A stretch of 64,000 nt of DNA from Saprospiraceae bacterium (GTDB lineage: Bacteria > Bacteroidota > Bacteroidia > Chitinophagales > Saprospiraceae): NCBI GenBank assembly GCA_016714985.1, contig JADKBS010000006.1, positions 281,125-345,124 on the forward strand. The letters run 5' to 3'. The translations under genes and the position numbers were made by a program. Of the stretch, positions 46,089 through 56,104 are shown piece after piece. Below the pieces are notes generated by a model. The model saw only the letters and a program-made list of their open reading frames with translations. It did no database searches and was not told the DNA's origin. How positions within the stretch are numbered: position 1 is the stretch's first letter; every line of letters begins with the position of its first letter.

Positions 46089-47941
46089 TTAGTTTTTGAA
46101 ACTTGACTTATACCACTCCTCAAACATCCAAATCCTCCAAAATATCGAATACATGTCATATTTTGGAGTATCTGCATTTTGAACAACTTTTCTGAAAATT
46201 TCCTTATCCCATATATTGTGACCATTTTTTTTATTAAGATCGAATACATGCTTCTTCATTTCTTCATTTATCCAGTTTCGATAGGGTAGTCCAAACCCTT
46301 TTTTGGGCGCATGGGCAACAGTTGCTGGTAGATGTGTAAGTGCTAATTTCCGAAGAAGATTTTTCCCTGTTTTCCCGTCTATGTTATGTTCATTGGGTAT
46401 AGAAAGACCTAATTCAACTACCCGATAGTCCAAGAAAGGGCTGCGAGCTTCAATGGAGTGTAGCATGGTTGCCCTATCAACCTTAGTTAGAACATCAGGT
46501 TCAAGGTAATGGATATAATCGAAGAATTGCATTCTCTTGACCAATGGAAGTCCTTGTGATTTGTCCCAGGTCATAAAGATTTGTTCAGTAATTTCTTCCG
46601 TATCAACTTTGAATTGGTTACCGATTAGTTTAGTTAGAATCGGTTCCATAAAATTCATTCTTATTCCTGCACCTAAGTATTTTGGGCCTATTGATAACTT
46701 AGCCAACTGCTGTTTTAGATTGGTGTCATCTTTTATAAGCCATTGCATTGGGGAATAAAGAATTTTGGCCAATGAACTAGCAGTTCCAAAGTACTTGCCT
46801 AGTCGAGAAGCTTTAAGGTACTCGGTATATCCACCAAAAGCTTCATCTCCACCATCTCCGGTTAAAAAAACTGTAGCATGTTTTCGTGCCTCCTTTGAAA
46901 GATAGTATTGGTTGATTAAGGATGAATCACTGAATGGTTCTCCTATGTTTGCCGTAATGAGGTCAAGATCTTTGATTGCGTCTTGTTCAAGTTTTAATGG
47001 CACAAGTTCAAGTCCTTCGTGCTTTGCTACATCTTTTGCAATAGGGTATTCATTGTAATCTTCCTCGTTGAATACCACAGTAAACGCCTTGGGCTTTTGG
47101 AATTCATTCTGTTTCGAAGCATAATGAGCTACCAAGGAACTATCTAAGCCCCCAGAAAGGAAAAGTCCAACCGGAACATCCGAAATCAGCCTTATTTTAG
47201 TAGCGTCCAAAAGCAAGTCGTCTATTTTTTCCAACCATTGACTTTCTGTCAAGCTATCATCTTCCTTCGATGGGAGCGACCACCAGCATCTTTTTTCAAC
47301 TAAAACTTGCTCATTTAGCCTACCAATCAGGAAATGGCCTGGTTCCAACTTGAATATACCTTGGTATATGGTTTCAGGTGAGGCAATATTCCCGAATCGG
47401 AGATACTTGTTGAGCGCCAATTTGCTGATTTCTTTTTTTAACCCAAACTCCAGCAAAGTTGGTAATTCTGAAGCAAAATAGAGGACTCCATTTTGTAAGG
47501 TGTAGTACAATGGTTTTACCCCCAACCTGTCCCTTGCAATTATGAAATTACCCTTGTTTTCATCCACATAGGCAAAAGCAAACATACCGTTCAACATGGA
47601 AAGGGTCGCTTCTTTTTGTGAAAGCAGGTTTATCAAAACCTCTGTATCCGAATGCCCTATTGTTTTGAAATCGGTGCTTCTAATTCTTTCTTAATTTCGA
47701 GGTAATTGTATATTTCTCCATTGAAAATGATATGTTCTTTATTTTGATTGATGGACATTGGTTGATGACCATTTTCGCTCAAATCTATAATGCTCAATCT
47801 CCTGAACCCTAGGCCAAATGTTTCTCCCTGTATGAAGCCTGCATCATCTGGCCCACGATGGTGTAATTTCTTGCTAACCCTATTATTGTCGCTTACGGTG
47901 AAGCTAGTTATTGAACCAATCCATCCATAAATACCACACAT
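46089..47941 (-). pseudogene. Asparagine synthase-like glutamine amidotransferase (AsnB), copy 2, frameshifted
   Basis: N-terminal frame: MCGIYGWIG (Cys2), HHRGPDDAGFI and FNGEIYNYLEIKKELEA; C-terminal frame from NLLSQKEATLSMLNGMFAFA with FLSGGLDSSLVAHY and GDGGDEAFGGY. A base is missing beside the two-base run at 47673-47674; restoring it gives an HSDTEVLINLL join. Otherwise complete at about 615 residues. A second amidating enzyme of the locus. Its start touches the Wzy-like gene stop by one base. Confidence 0.85.
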
Positions 47942-49131
47942 CAGCTTAGGCTTTTAAGTTGGCTTCTTTTATCTGCTTCGTTCACCCACAGGTAACAAAT
48001 TGCGATAATGAACCAAGTTCTTTTGTCGGTGGCGGCTTGGCCAGTCATTGAGAACAACAATACTCCAGTAATAAGAGATAGGACTAGTGCTCCAATATTT
48101 CTTATTTCATTATGTGATGATTTTAATAGTCTAAAACCACCCTGAATAGCCCAATATAGAATAACAATATAAGTAGAAACTAGCCAAATGCCCCCAATCC
48201 ATATTAAGTCAATGAATGAATTATGTGGTGATCCATATCCGTCAAAGCCCAAATTGGCCAATTCTCCAATACGATATCTATATGAGTCGCTTTCGTAATT
48301 TCCAAAACCCACACCAGTCAAAATATTTTCTTTAGCAATATTCCAACCAACTCTCCATAGTTGAAAGCGAATATCTTCGGTAGTTTCTGAAGATCTTTCC
48401 AAAAAAGATAAGTAGAGTTTGTTTCCGGACAAAAATGACAAATTTGGGACAAGCCCCGCTACGGATACCAATAATGCGCAAGATAATGCTATTAGTAATC
48501 CTTTTAGTTGTAGTCTTGAATAAGAGAAAATCAAAATTGTAATTAACATAATTGCAATACCAGTTCTAGATATTGTTGAAACTATAGGAATTAAGTATAA
48601 TAAAGATGCTACCAGAAACAACCATCTCAATTTTATTTTTGAGAATGCTGTAAATAAGCAAAATGCAAGTCCTTCACATAATTGATGGGCTATTATATTC
48701 TCATTATTATACATGAAAGTTAACCTATCACTTGTTTGCGTTCTATACTCCCACATATTTAGATAATAAGCAATTACTATAATCATTGTTAAAGTAAGAT
48801 AAATATAGTGTATTTTCCTGATAAAAATATCTCTGAACCCTGTATTTAGAGACGCAATAGCTATTAAAGTAGTACCGATGGTCGTTGTTAACAAAGTAAA
48901 ACCTTCCCCAGCACTTAAAACAAAAAAAAATGTTAGTATTACTATGTATATTAGTAAAGAATATAAGAGGTTTTTGTTCCAAACTGTGCTATATTTTGAA
49001 AAACTAAATATTAAAAAAGGAAATACTAGATAACTTGCATTTAGCCCTGGTGTCTTTTCGTTTAGCCAACGGTCACTAATTAACAGACCTATAATCATAA
49101 GTATTAGTACTGGTTTTTTAATTATATCCAT
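47941..49131 (-). CDS. O-antigen polymerase/ligase-family membrane protein (Wzy-like), copy 1
   Basis: A 396-residue membrane protein with about ten hydrophobic segments, intact. The periplasmic loop has GVGFGNYESDSYRYRIGE and then GSPHNSFIDLIWIGG, the conserved loop with His-Asn seen in the PF04932 family. It would polymerise repeat units on the outer face of the inner membrane. A close paralogue lies directly upstream at 49248-50437. AT-rich like the other genes here. Confidence 0.8.
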   Translation of the reverse strand: MDIIKKPVLILMIIGLLISDRWLNEKTPGLNASYLVFPFLIFSFSKYSTVWNKNLLYSLLIYIVILTFFFVLSAGEGFTLLTTTIGTTLIAIASLNTGFRDIFIRKIHYIYLTLTMIIVIAYYLNMWEYRTQTSDRLTFMYNNENIIAHQLCEGLAFCLFTAFSKIKLRWLFLVASLLYLIPIVSTISRTGIAIMLITILIFSYSRLQLKGLLIALSCALLVSVAGLVPNLSFLSGNKLYLSFLERSSETTEDIRFQLWRVGWNIAKENILTGVGFGNYESDSYRYRIGELANLGFDGYGSPHNSFIDLIWIGGIWLVSTYIVILYWAIQGGFRLLKSSHNEIRNIGALVLSLITGVLLFSMTGQAATDKRTWFIIAICYLWVNEADKRSQLKSLS

Positions 49132-49247
49132 TCAAAAAGATATATCGCTTGGGTTTTATATAAGTACTTAACAAAAGGAAAATATTGAAACTTAATAAAT
49201 AGCAACATACAATTGCTTGAACAATTTCCTTTGATTACCCCTTGCTT

Positions 49248-50437
49248 TTATTTTGATTGATACTTTAACCTTTGCTTACCTTCCTCAATCCATAAATAGC
49301 AAATAGCAAGCATTATCCATGTTCTTTTATCCGTAGCTGATTGACCTGTGAATGAGAATAAAAAAATTCCTGTAATCAAAGAAGTAACTAATGCACCTAT
49401 TGCCCTTATGTCCATATCTGAATTTCTCAACAATTTGATACCTCCCGCTAAGCCTTTTGCAAGAATGATTGAATAAATGATTACTAGCCATATTCCTCCA
49501 ATCCATATCAAATCTATAAAAGAATTATGAGGTGAACCAAACCCTTCAAACCCTAAATTAGCATTTTCACCAATTCTGTAACGGTAGACATCACTTACAT
49601 AGTTTCCAAAACCAATTCCTGTAAGAATATTTTCACGAGCAATTGCCCAACTTACTTCCCACAATTGAAATCTAATATCTTCTGAAGTATCAACGCTTCG
49701 CTCAACGAATGATTCAAAAAGCCTACTTCCAGTCAGAAAGGAAAGACTTGGAAGCAATCCCACAATTGAGATAATTACTCCTAAAAACAGAGTCATTAGT
49801 AATCCTTTTGTTTTGAGTTTTGCAAATGCGAAAATTGATAATATTAAAAACATTATTGCTATTCCTGTCCTAGATATGTTGCTGAGATTGGGATGAGAAA
49901 CAAAAACGCTATAAACAACAGGAATAATTTCATCTTTTGTGCTTTTGCAAAAGCAATATAAAGACAAAATGCCAGTCCTTCACATAGTTGGTGTGCTATT
50001 ATGTTTTCGTTGTTGTTCATAAATGTTAGCCTTTCGCTTACTAATGATCTAGTCTGCCACATCCCAGCATAATAGGCTAAAGCTGTTAATAATGTTAAGA
50101 ACACATATAAAGGTTGAAAAAATTTTACAAACAAAACCCTGAAATTCATATTGTAGGCTGCTAAAGCGATTAAAGCAGTGCCCATGGTAGTCGTAAGTAA
50201 AACGTATCCTTGTGCTCCACCAGCAATAAAAAAAAACAATAGCACTGTAATATAGGATAAGACTAAGCGAATAAAAACTTTCCCCTTAGAAACAGTGTAA
50301 TTAGAAATACTTAAAAGTAGAAAAGGAAAAATTAGATAACTTGCATTAAAGCCTGGTATATTGTTATTTAACCACCTATCACTTATCAGCACACCAATAG
50401 CTGCTAAGAATAAACATATTTGTGATATTAAATTCAT
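49248..50437 (-). pseudogene. Wzy-like membrane protein, copy 2 (tandem paralogue), frameshifted
   Basis: The N-terminal frame (from 50437) starts with ISDRWLNNNIPGFNASYLIFP and reaches FLIPIS; the C-terminal frame takes up at LSNISRTGIAIMF and carries GIGFGNYVSDVYRYRIGENANLG and the same GSPHNSFIDLIWIGG block as copy 1. A base is missing near 49884-49889. The two copies match along their whole length and lie head to tail, so this is a tandem duplication, not two unrelated polymerases. Confidence 0.82.
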
Positions 50438-51591
50438 TTCATTAAATATAGATAATCTTGGATGCTTTTTTCTATTGCAAAATGGTCAATCGTGTATTTT
50501 CTTACGTTGACTGAAAGTGTCGAACTTAGCAGTTTGTTCTCTATGATGGACTTAAGTACTTGAATGTCTTTTTCCAAGTTTTCTTCAAGCAATAGATAAT
50601 GTACACCATTAATGCCATAAGCAGATGAAAATCCTTTGAATTTATTTACAAGTATAGGCAATCCGCTTGACATTGCTTCCAGTAGTACATTGGGCATTCC
50701 CTCCAATCTGGAAGGAAAAATGAAGAAATCAGAACAATAATGTACAAATTCTATATTTCTCTGGAAAGGTAAAAATGATACATCTTGACGTGCTTCTAGT
50801 TTATTTTTAGCTATAGGCCATTCTTTCTTGAATTTATGAGAATTTTCTGGCACATCAAGCGCATTTTCCCCGACTAGTAATAAATGTAAGTTTTCTTGGG
50901 GGTAACGTTCTGTGAATTTTTCCCAAAGCATTGCGAGATAGTCCACTCCTTTTCGCTCTACATATAAACCTATAAAAGTTATTATAGTAGAATTCTCAGG
51001 GAGCCCTAATTGATTTCTATACTTTGTTTTTTCGTTATAATTTACAGGCCTGAATTTCTCAACATCCACTCCATTATAGATAGTTTTTAATTTACTTTTA
51101 GGAACTTTTAACTTTAGAAAATCTTCAAGTAATTCGTCACTACTACTAACTATATAATCAAGTTGCTTAAATGTCAAGCGGTAGAAATATTTTAATATAT
51201 ACCGCATGAATATATTTCTTTTCACGCCATAAGCCTTATTCTTGATATCGAATTGCATTGTACTAACATAAATTAATGGAACTTTATGTTTTCTTGAATA
51301 TAACAGATGGAATAAGGAGTAAAAATCAAGTGAGAGAAATATTATAGCTTTGGGTTTTAAATTAGTTGAGCTTAATTTTAATAATACTTTATTGTTTAAT
51401 TCAGCGGGGGAATTTGCCCTTATCCCTTGTACATCGTAAAAGGGGCTTTCCTCGTCTTTCGGTTTGTTTTTCTCAATGGTTATAAAAGAAACTTTTAATC
51501 TAGCCTTATTAAAATAGCTAGCATACCGCATAAACCTAATAACAGGCCCAGCTTTCACAGCACCAAAGTTATATGTTACTACCCAAATCAT
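50434..51591 (-). CDS. GT4-family glycosyltransferase
   Basis: About 385 residues, intact. Contains YNGVDVEKFRPVNY, ITFIGLYVERKGVDY and FPSRLEGMPNVLLEAMSSGLPI (EX7E). ATG 51591 (MIWVVTYNFG) fits the family better than an ATG six codons upstream. Its start overlaps the methyltransferase gene by 23 bases and its stop overlaps Wzy copy 2 by four. Substrate unknown. Confidence 0.85.
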   Translation of the reverse strand: MIWVVTYNFGAVKAGPVIRFMRYASYFNKARLKVSFITIEKNKPKDEESPFYDVQGIRANSPAELNNKVLLKLSSTNLKPKAIIFLSLDFYSLFHLLYSRKHKVPLIYVSTMQFDIKNKAYGVKRNIFMRYILKYFYRLTFKQLDYIVSSSDELLEDFLKLKVPKSKLKTIYNGVDVEKFRPVNYNEKTKYRNQLGLPENSTIITFIGLYVERKGVDYLAMLWEKFTERYPQENLHLLLVGENALDVPENSHKFKKEWPIAKNKLEARQDVSFLPFQRNIEFVHYCSDFFIFPSRLEGMPNVLLEAMSSGLPILVNKFKGFSSAYGINGVHYLLLEENLEKDIQVLKSIIENKLLSSTLSVNVRKYTIDHFAIEKSIQDYLYLMK

Positions 51592-52411
51592 TGATTCTTT
51601 GAAAAACAAATTCGTTACAACCCATAGATGTTGTAGTTTTTAATTTGACCAAGTTGAAATTTTTTACTTTTAAAAAATCAAATACTTGTTCTGGGGAGGA
51701 GACCTCGAAAGGAAGTCCTCCGAGCCAATCTTTCCAATCGTTTATAATTGACATGCCCCTATTTTTTTTGTATGTCCTATATAATTCGAGAGGATTTCTT
51801 AATTGAACGATATCAAAGGCAATATTTAAAAGTATAAAGTAAGGATAATACACTGTTTTGATAACAAAACGATGGAATGAACTTTTATTATAAAATTGCT
51901 TTACTTTTAACCATATCTTTGATCTAAATCCTTGGTCATTGTAAAGTGCAATAAAAAGTACCCCATTTGTTTTGCAACAATTCGCTGCATTCTCAATTGC
52001 TTTCCATTGCGAACCTGTATGATGCAAAACCCCCCAGCTATATACAATGTCAAACTTACCCAAGGTTTGCATAAAATTGTCATCTAATACACTAGCCTCC
52101 TTAATAATCCAATTTTCCGATTTATTGTACTTTTCACATAAATAACGAGCGCAATTAGTTGAATCGGCATCAAAATCAAATGAATAAACTTCGGCTCCTA
52201 AATTGTGTGCGGCTAAGCTAAATAAACCACTCCCACAACCAATATCAAGAAATGTTTTGCCGATTAGGTTATCAACATTAAGCATCTGTTTTAAAGATGC
52301 CTCTGCATTAGAAATTTTCTCGTCTGTAAGGGTCTGTAGAAAACTTCTCCAGTTTTTCCCAAACTCGAACCTTTCTCCTTCCTTAACTTGTTGTTTATGT
52401 TGTTTTTCCAT
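51569..52411 (-). CDS. Class I SAM-dependent methyltransferase
   Basis: A 280-residue protein with FLDIGCGSGLFSLAAHNLG (SAM motif I), YSFDFDADS and DIVYSWGVLHHTG (motif IV region), the signature of a Methyltransf_11/23-type enzyme. It ends with a short C-terminal extension. Perhaps methylates a sugar or a lipid-linked intermediate. One base separates it from the FAD-protein gene. Confidence 0.83.
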   Translation of the reverse strand: MEKQHKQQVKEGERFEFGKNWRSFLQTLTDEKISNAEASLKQMLNVDNLIGKTFLDIGCGSGLFSLAAHNLGAEVYSFDFDADSTNCARYLCEKYNKSENWIIKEASVLDDNFMQTLGKFDIVYSWGVLHHTGSQWKAIENAANCCKTNGVLFIALYNDQGFRSKIWLKVKQFYNKSSFHRFVIKTVYYPYFILLNIAFDIVQLRNPLELYRTYKKNRGMSIINDWKDWLGGLPFEVSSPEQVFDFLKVKNFNLVKLKTTTSMGCNEFVFQRINDLGSNI

Positions 52412-52412
52412 G

Positions 52413-53690
52413 TTATTTTTCTGATAGTTTCCTTCCTAAATTTAATCCTCTTTGTAGAGATTCGTCAGAGTTTATATAGGCCCATTGTCCAAATCGTCCA
52501 ATTGAGTAAATTTGGTGTTCGTTTAGCCAATCCTGTATTTCTTTCACAATTTCATCCCTGTTATGTGTTGGAACAGGATATGCATATTTTGCATCGTGGA
52601 TAACAATTTTCTCCACTTCGCTCAATGATTTAATTAATTTCATTTCCAACAAGCTGTCTGCTATCCATTTTTCTGTATCGCTTCTAATCAGCTTTTTCTC
52701 TGGACCTTCCGAAATTTCCATCATGATGCCGTGTTTTGGAAGGGACCTCAAATAATCGGAAGAGTTGTGGTTTACAGCAGTTTTATGGGCTGGAATTTTC
52801 TCTTCCGCAGAATAGATCCTTTGAATCTCGGTATCAACAGGATGATTTATTACAATTAAACCCAGTTTCAAAGAAAGATTGTCCAACTCTTTGGCACGTT
52901 CAATTAGCTCACTAGGTGTTCCTTCTATCAATTGCAATAAAATATTGATAGGCATAGAGGATACCAAGTTGTGGTATTCATGACTTTGCCCCGCACTCGT
53001 AAAAACCTTTTTGCCTTTGGGGTCTATCCTGGCAACTTGTGTGTTCAGTTCAATGTGTTTGATTTTTTTGCCTAACTCGTCGAAAATGGCACCAAAACCA
53101 CCTTTTGCCGGATAAGCTACCTTCGTATCACCTTGCAGTGGCTTTCTTGCTCCTCCTTGGGTATCGAATTTTTCTTTTACCCCTTCAGGAGCGGCAACTC
53201 GTTCGCCAGTCCAGTCGGCAGCCAAGCGCTTTAGGTCCCTGCCCCATAATTTCCTGTTATAGGGTAGCATGAAATGTTTGGAAATGCCTGGGCCGAACCG
53301 CCGTTCAATGAACGCTTCGAAGTTTGCCGACCCTTTTCCATCATCCGTGAATTCCATGCCTGCTTGGCATTCGTTGATGATAGCTTCATCTGAGAGCTGC
53401 TTGTAGTTCTTTTGGAAAGGGTAGGGTATCAAATCGCCATAGGATAGGCATCGAGCGTCCCTTTTCTGCTCAAACATATCTATGTTGCTATAGACCAATT
53501 CCCTTACCTCAGGGTGTGGCGTATGGAACGAGTGCCCACCATAGTCAAATATGGCACCATTGATTTCGATGGAGGTCGAAAACCCGCCAACATTGCCACT
53601 TGCTTCCAAAACGATGCAATCGTTTTCTAAGCCTATGGCTGTCCCTATCCCTGTTGGCCCTGAGCCGATGATAATGTTTTTCTTTTTCAT
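52413..53690 (-). CDS. FAD-dependent amine-oxidase-like protein (UDP-galactopyranose-mutase/protoporphyrinogen-oxidase-like)
   Basis: A 425-residue flavoprotein with the N-terminal dinucleotide motif IIGSGPTGIGTAIGLE, the acidic end of strand two (VLEASGNVGGF), and YGGHSFHTPHPEV with a late FGQWAYINSDESLQRG FAD-binding tail. The YGGHxFHT segment resembles UDP-galactopyranose mutases and related sugar-modifying flavoproteins of glycan loci. The exact reaction is not certain. Confidence 0.75.
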   Translation of the reverse strand: MKKKNIIIGSGPTGIGTAIGLENDCIVLEASGNVGGFSTSIEINGAIFDYGGHSFHTPHPEVRELVYSNIDMFEQKRDARCLSYGDLIPYPFQKNYKQLSDEAIINECQAGMEFTDDGKGSANFEAFIERRFGPGISKHFMLPYNRKLWGRDLKRLAADWTGERVAAPEGVKEKFDTQGGARKPLQGDTKVAYPAKGGFGAIFDELGKKIKHIELNTQVARIDPKGKKVFTSAGQSHEYHNLVSSMPINILLQLIEGTPSELIERAKELDNLSLKLGLIVINHPVDTEIQRIYSAEEKIPAHKTAVNHNSSDYLRSLPKHGIMMEISEGPEKKLIRSDTEKWIADSLLEMKLIKSLSEVEKIVIHDAKYAYPVPTHNRDEIVKEIQDWLNEHQIYSIGRFGQWAYINSDESLQRGLNLGRKLSEK

Positions 53691-53717
53691 TAACGGGTAA
53701 ATTCAAATTTTACTTGT

Positions 53718-54665
53718 TTACAAAACAGATTGAGACTTCATTTTTATTTCAATCAAATTTTGTAAACTGTCACTATGGTTCAATACGCCTTCATTAAGTA
53801 GCGTATTCAAGAATTTTGAAAATTTTATTGCTCCTTTGCGATTTAGATGCCAAGGATCGGCAAAATCTGAATTAGACAAGGGAAAATTCTGAAAATCAAT
53901 ATAGTGTGTTCCAAGCGAATATTTACCAAGCTCTTCATTTACCTGAACTTGGCTTAATCTATCTTTATCGGGTTTAAGCAAAGGTGTACTTATCAAGAAT
54001 ACTTTTACATTGTTATCGGATAATAATTTTATCGTTTCAATTAGGTATTTTTTATGTATTGGACTTATTTTCAAACTATCGGTTGGGGTGGTCACTTCGG
54101 TTGTTTTTTCGGTGTTTTCTTTACTTAAAGGCAAATATCCTCCCCATTGTTTTTTCCTCTCAATGTCGTTCATTAGAAAAATATTGCGAAATTGCCTTAC
54201 AATGGTTTGAAAGTGATGGACATATATGAAGCCTGCTAAATTTTGTGTCATTAGTACATTGTATTCATCCATAGTCATTGCATAAGAGTGATTATCGTAG
54301 TTACTTGAAAGATTTATCTTATTCCATACCCAGTCATCTCTTTTTGTAGTAATATCTTCCAACGTAAACTGTATAAGCGCAGCTTCTAATTTTTTATTGT
54401 ATGACAGTAACTCTTTTACTTTCAAGTAAGTGTAGAAATAAGCCTCTCCACTTTTTGAAAAATTAGATAGGTGCTCAATAAGAGAATCATTTATGGAGCA
54501 TTCCGGCCTTGAGTTCCCCATGACCACATATTTGGTTCCCTGTGGTAAGGTATATACATTTCTTACTTTGTGTTTTGTAAGTGAATTCCCAATAAGCACC
54601 AAAACGTTCATCAGCAATAAGAAAGTCGCAGCGAATAAAAATAATTTACTAAGGAACTGTTTCAT
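53718..54665 (-). CDS. SGNH-like protein, probable partner of the MBOAT acyltransferase
   Basis: A 315-residue protein with one N-terminal membrane segment (LFLFAATFLLLMNVLVLIG), a GNSRPECSIND block I with Ser, and DPWHLNRKGA with Asp and His near the end. This is the plan of AlgX/DltD-like acyltransfer partners that complete O-acetylation begun by MBOAT proteins. It lies one base after the MBOAT stop, which supports a shared job. Ligand unknown. Confidence 0.72.
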   Translation of the reverse strand: MKQFLSKLFLFAATFLLLMNVLVLIGNSLTKHKVRNVYTLPQGTKYVVMGNSRPECSINDSLIEHLSNFSKSGEAYFYTYLKVKELLSYNKKLEAALIQFTLEDITTKRDDWVWNKINLSSNYDNHSYAMTMDEYNVLMTQNLAGFIYVHHFQTIVRQFRNIFLMNDIERKKQWGGYLPLSKENTEKTTEVTTPTDSLKISPIHKKYLIETIKLLSDNNVKVFLISTPLLKPDKDRLSQVQVNEELGKYSLGTHYIDFQNFPLSNSDFADPWHLNRKGAIKFSKFLNTLLNEGVLNHSDSLQNLIEIKMKSQSVL

Positions 54666-54666
54666 G

Positions 54667-56101
54667 TTAGAACTGAAAATAGATAAATTCTTGTGGTTTT
54701 CCTCCCCAATAAAATATTGACCATACCAACATAAAATAAACTCCCCATCTAGCTGTTTGTGCGGAGTGTATGAATAATTTTTCTATGGCAAATTTTTGCT
54801 CTCTTCCTAACCATTCAATTATCAGAAAGAAAAAGAGTAAAAATATTAGTTGTATGGGTAACACGGTTGGAAGACTAAGCAATGAACTGCTAAATAATTT
54901 TGCAACGTAAGAGAATGCAGTTTCAAGACTTTCAGACCTAAAAAATATCCATGCAAATGTAGTTAATGAAAACGTCAAAATGATAGCGATAAATTCTTTG
55001 AAAGTTGGGAGTAGCTTACCCTGTGCAACTGTTTCAATGTTATCCCTATTTTTGTCCAATAAAATCAATGGCAAGAAATACAGTGCGTTCAATAACCCCC
55101 AGAAAATAAATGTCCAATTTGCCCCATGCCATAGGCCACTTACTAAGAATATGATGAAGGTATTTCTAATCTTTGATTTGATTCCACCCTTGCTTCCACC
55201 TAATGGAATGTAAATATAATCCCTGAACCATGTTGTCAAAGATATATGCCATCTCCGCCAAAATTCGGCTATGTCTCTAGAAAAATATGGGAACGCAAAG
55301 TTTCGCAATAGGTCTATTCCCAAAAGTCTCGCTGTACCTAGGGCAATATCTGAGTAGCCTGAGAAATCACCGTAGATTTGAAAAGAAAACAGTATGGCCC
55401 CTAAAGCCAGTGTGCTACTTGATTGTTCTGAGTAGTTGCTGAAAATAGCATTCACATGCTCTGCACAGCCATCTGCGATAACGATTTTTTGAATAAACCT
55501 ACAGTATTTGTCTTAGTCCATCAACCGCAAGTGGATAGGAGAATATGCGTTGTTTCTTTATCTGTGGTAACAAATGTGTCGCTCTTTCTATTGGGCCTGC
55601 AACCAATAATGGGAAAAAGCTAACAAACACGGAATAATCAATAAAATTGGACTCAGGTTCAATCTTTTTTTTGTAAATATCAATGACGTAAGACAATCCA
55701 TGGAATGTGTAGAAGGAGATACCCACCGGGAGAATTATACTCAACGTCCATGGATTGATTTGAAACCCCAATTGAGCAAGGGCGTCTGTGAATGATTGTA
55801 TAAAAAAATTGTAGTATTTGAAAAGTGCCAAAAAACCTAAGTTGATTCCTATGCTCAGGATTAGCCATGTTTTCTGCTTCCTTTCCGTTTGCGCTTCAAA
55901 GATCTTTTTTCCAGTATAAAAATCCAGGCAAGTTGAAAAAATCAGTAAGAACAGGAATCGCCAATCCCAGCAAGAATAAAAATAGTAACTGCTAACTAAT
56001 AACAATGCATTCTGTGCCCTTAATTTTTTATTTGTTACGAACCAGTAAAGTATGAATACCACTGGCATGAAAATAGCAAAACTAATTGAACTAAATAGCA
56101 T
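54667..56101 (-). pseudogene. MBOAT-family O-acyltransferase (AlgI-like), frameshifted
   Basis: The N-terminal frame (from 56101) has LILPVGISFYTFHGLSYVID and LLVAGPIERATHLLPQ and stops at LRQIL. After two one-base deletions (near 55500 and in the six-base run at 55485-55490) the second frame gives VIADGCAEHVNAIF, FQIYGDFSGYSDIALG and GLWHGANWTFIFWG with the catalytic His of the AlgI family. Rejoined length is about 480 residues. It would move acetyl groups across the membrane to the surface glycan, with the downstream SGNH protein as partner. Confidence 0.85.
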
Positions 56102-56104
56102 TAA

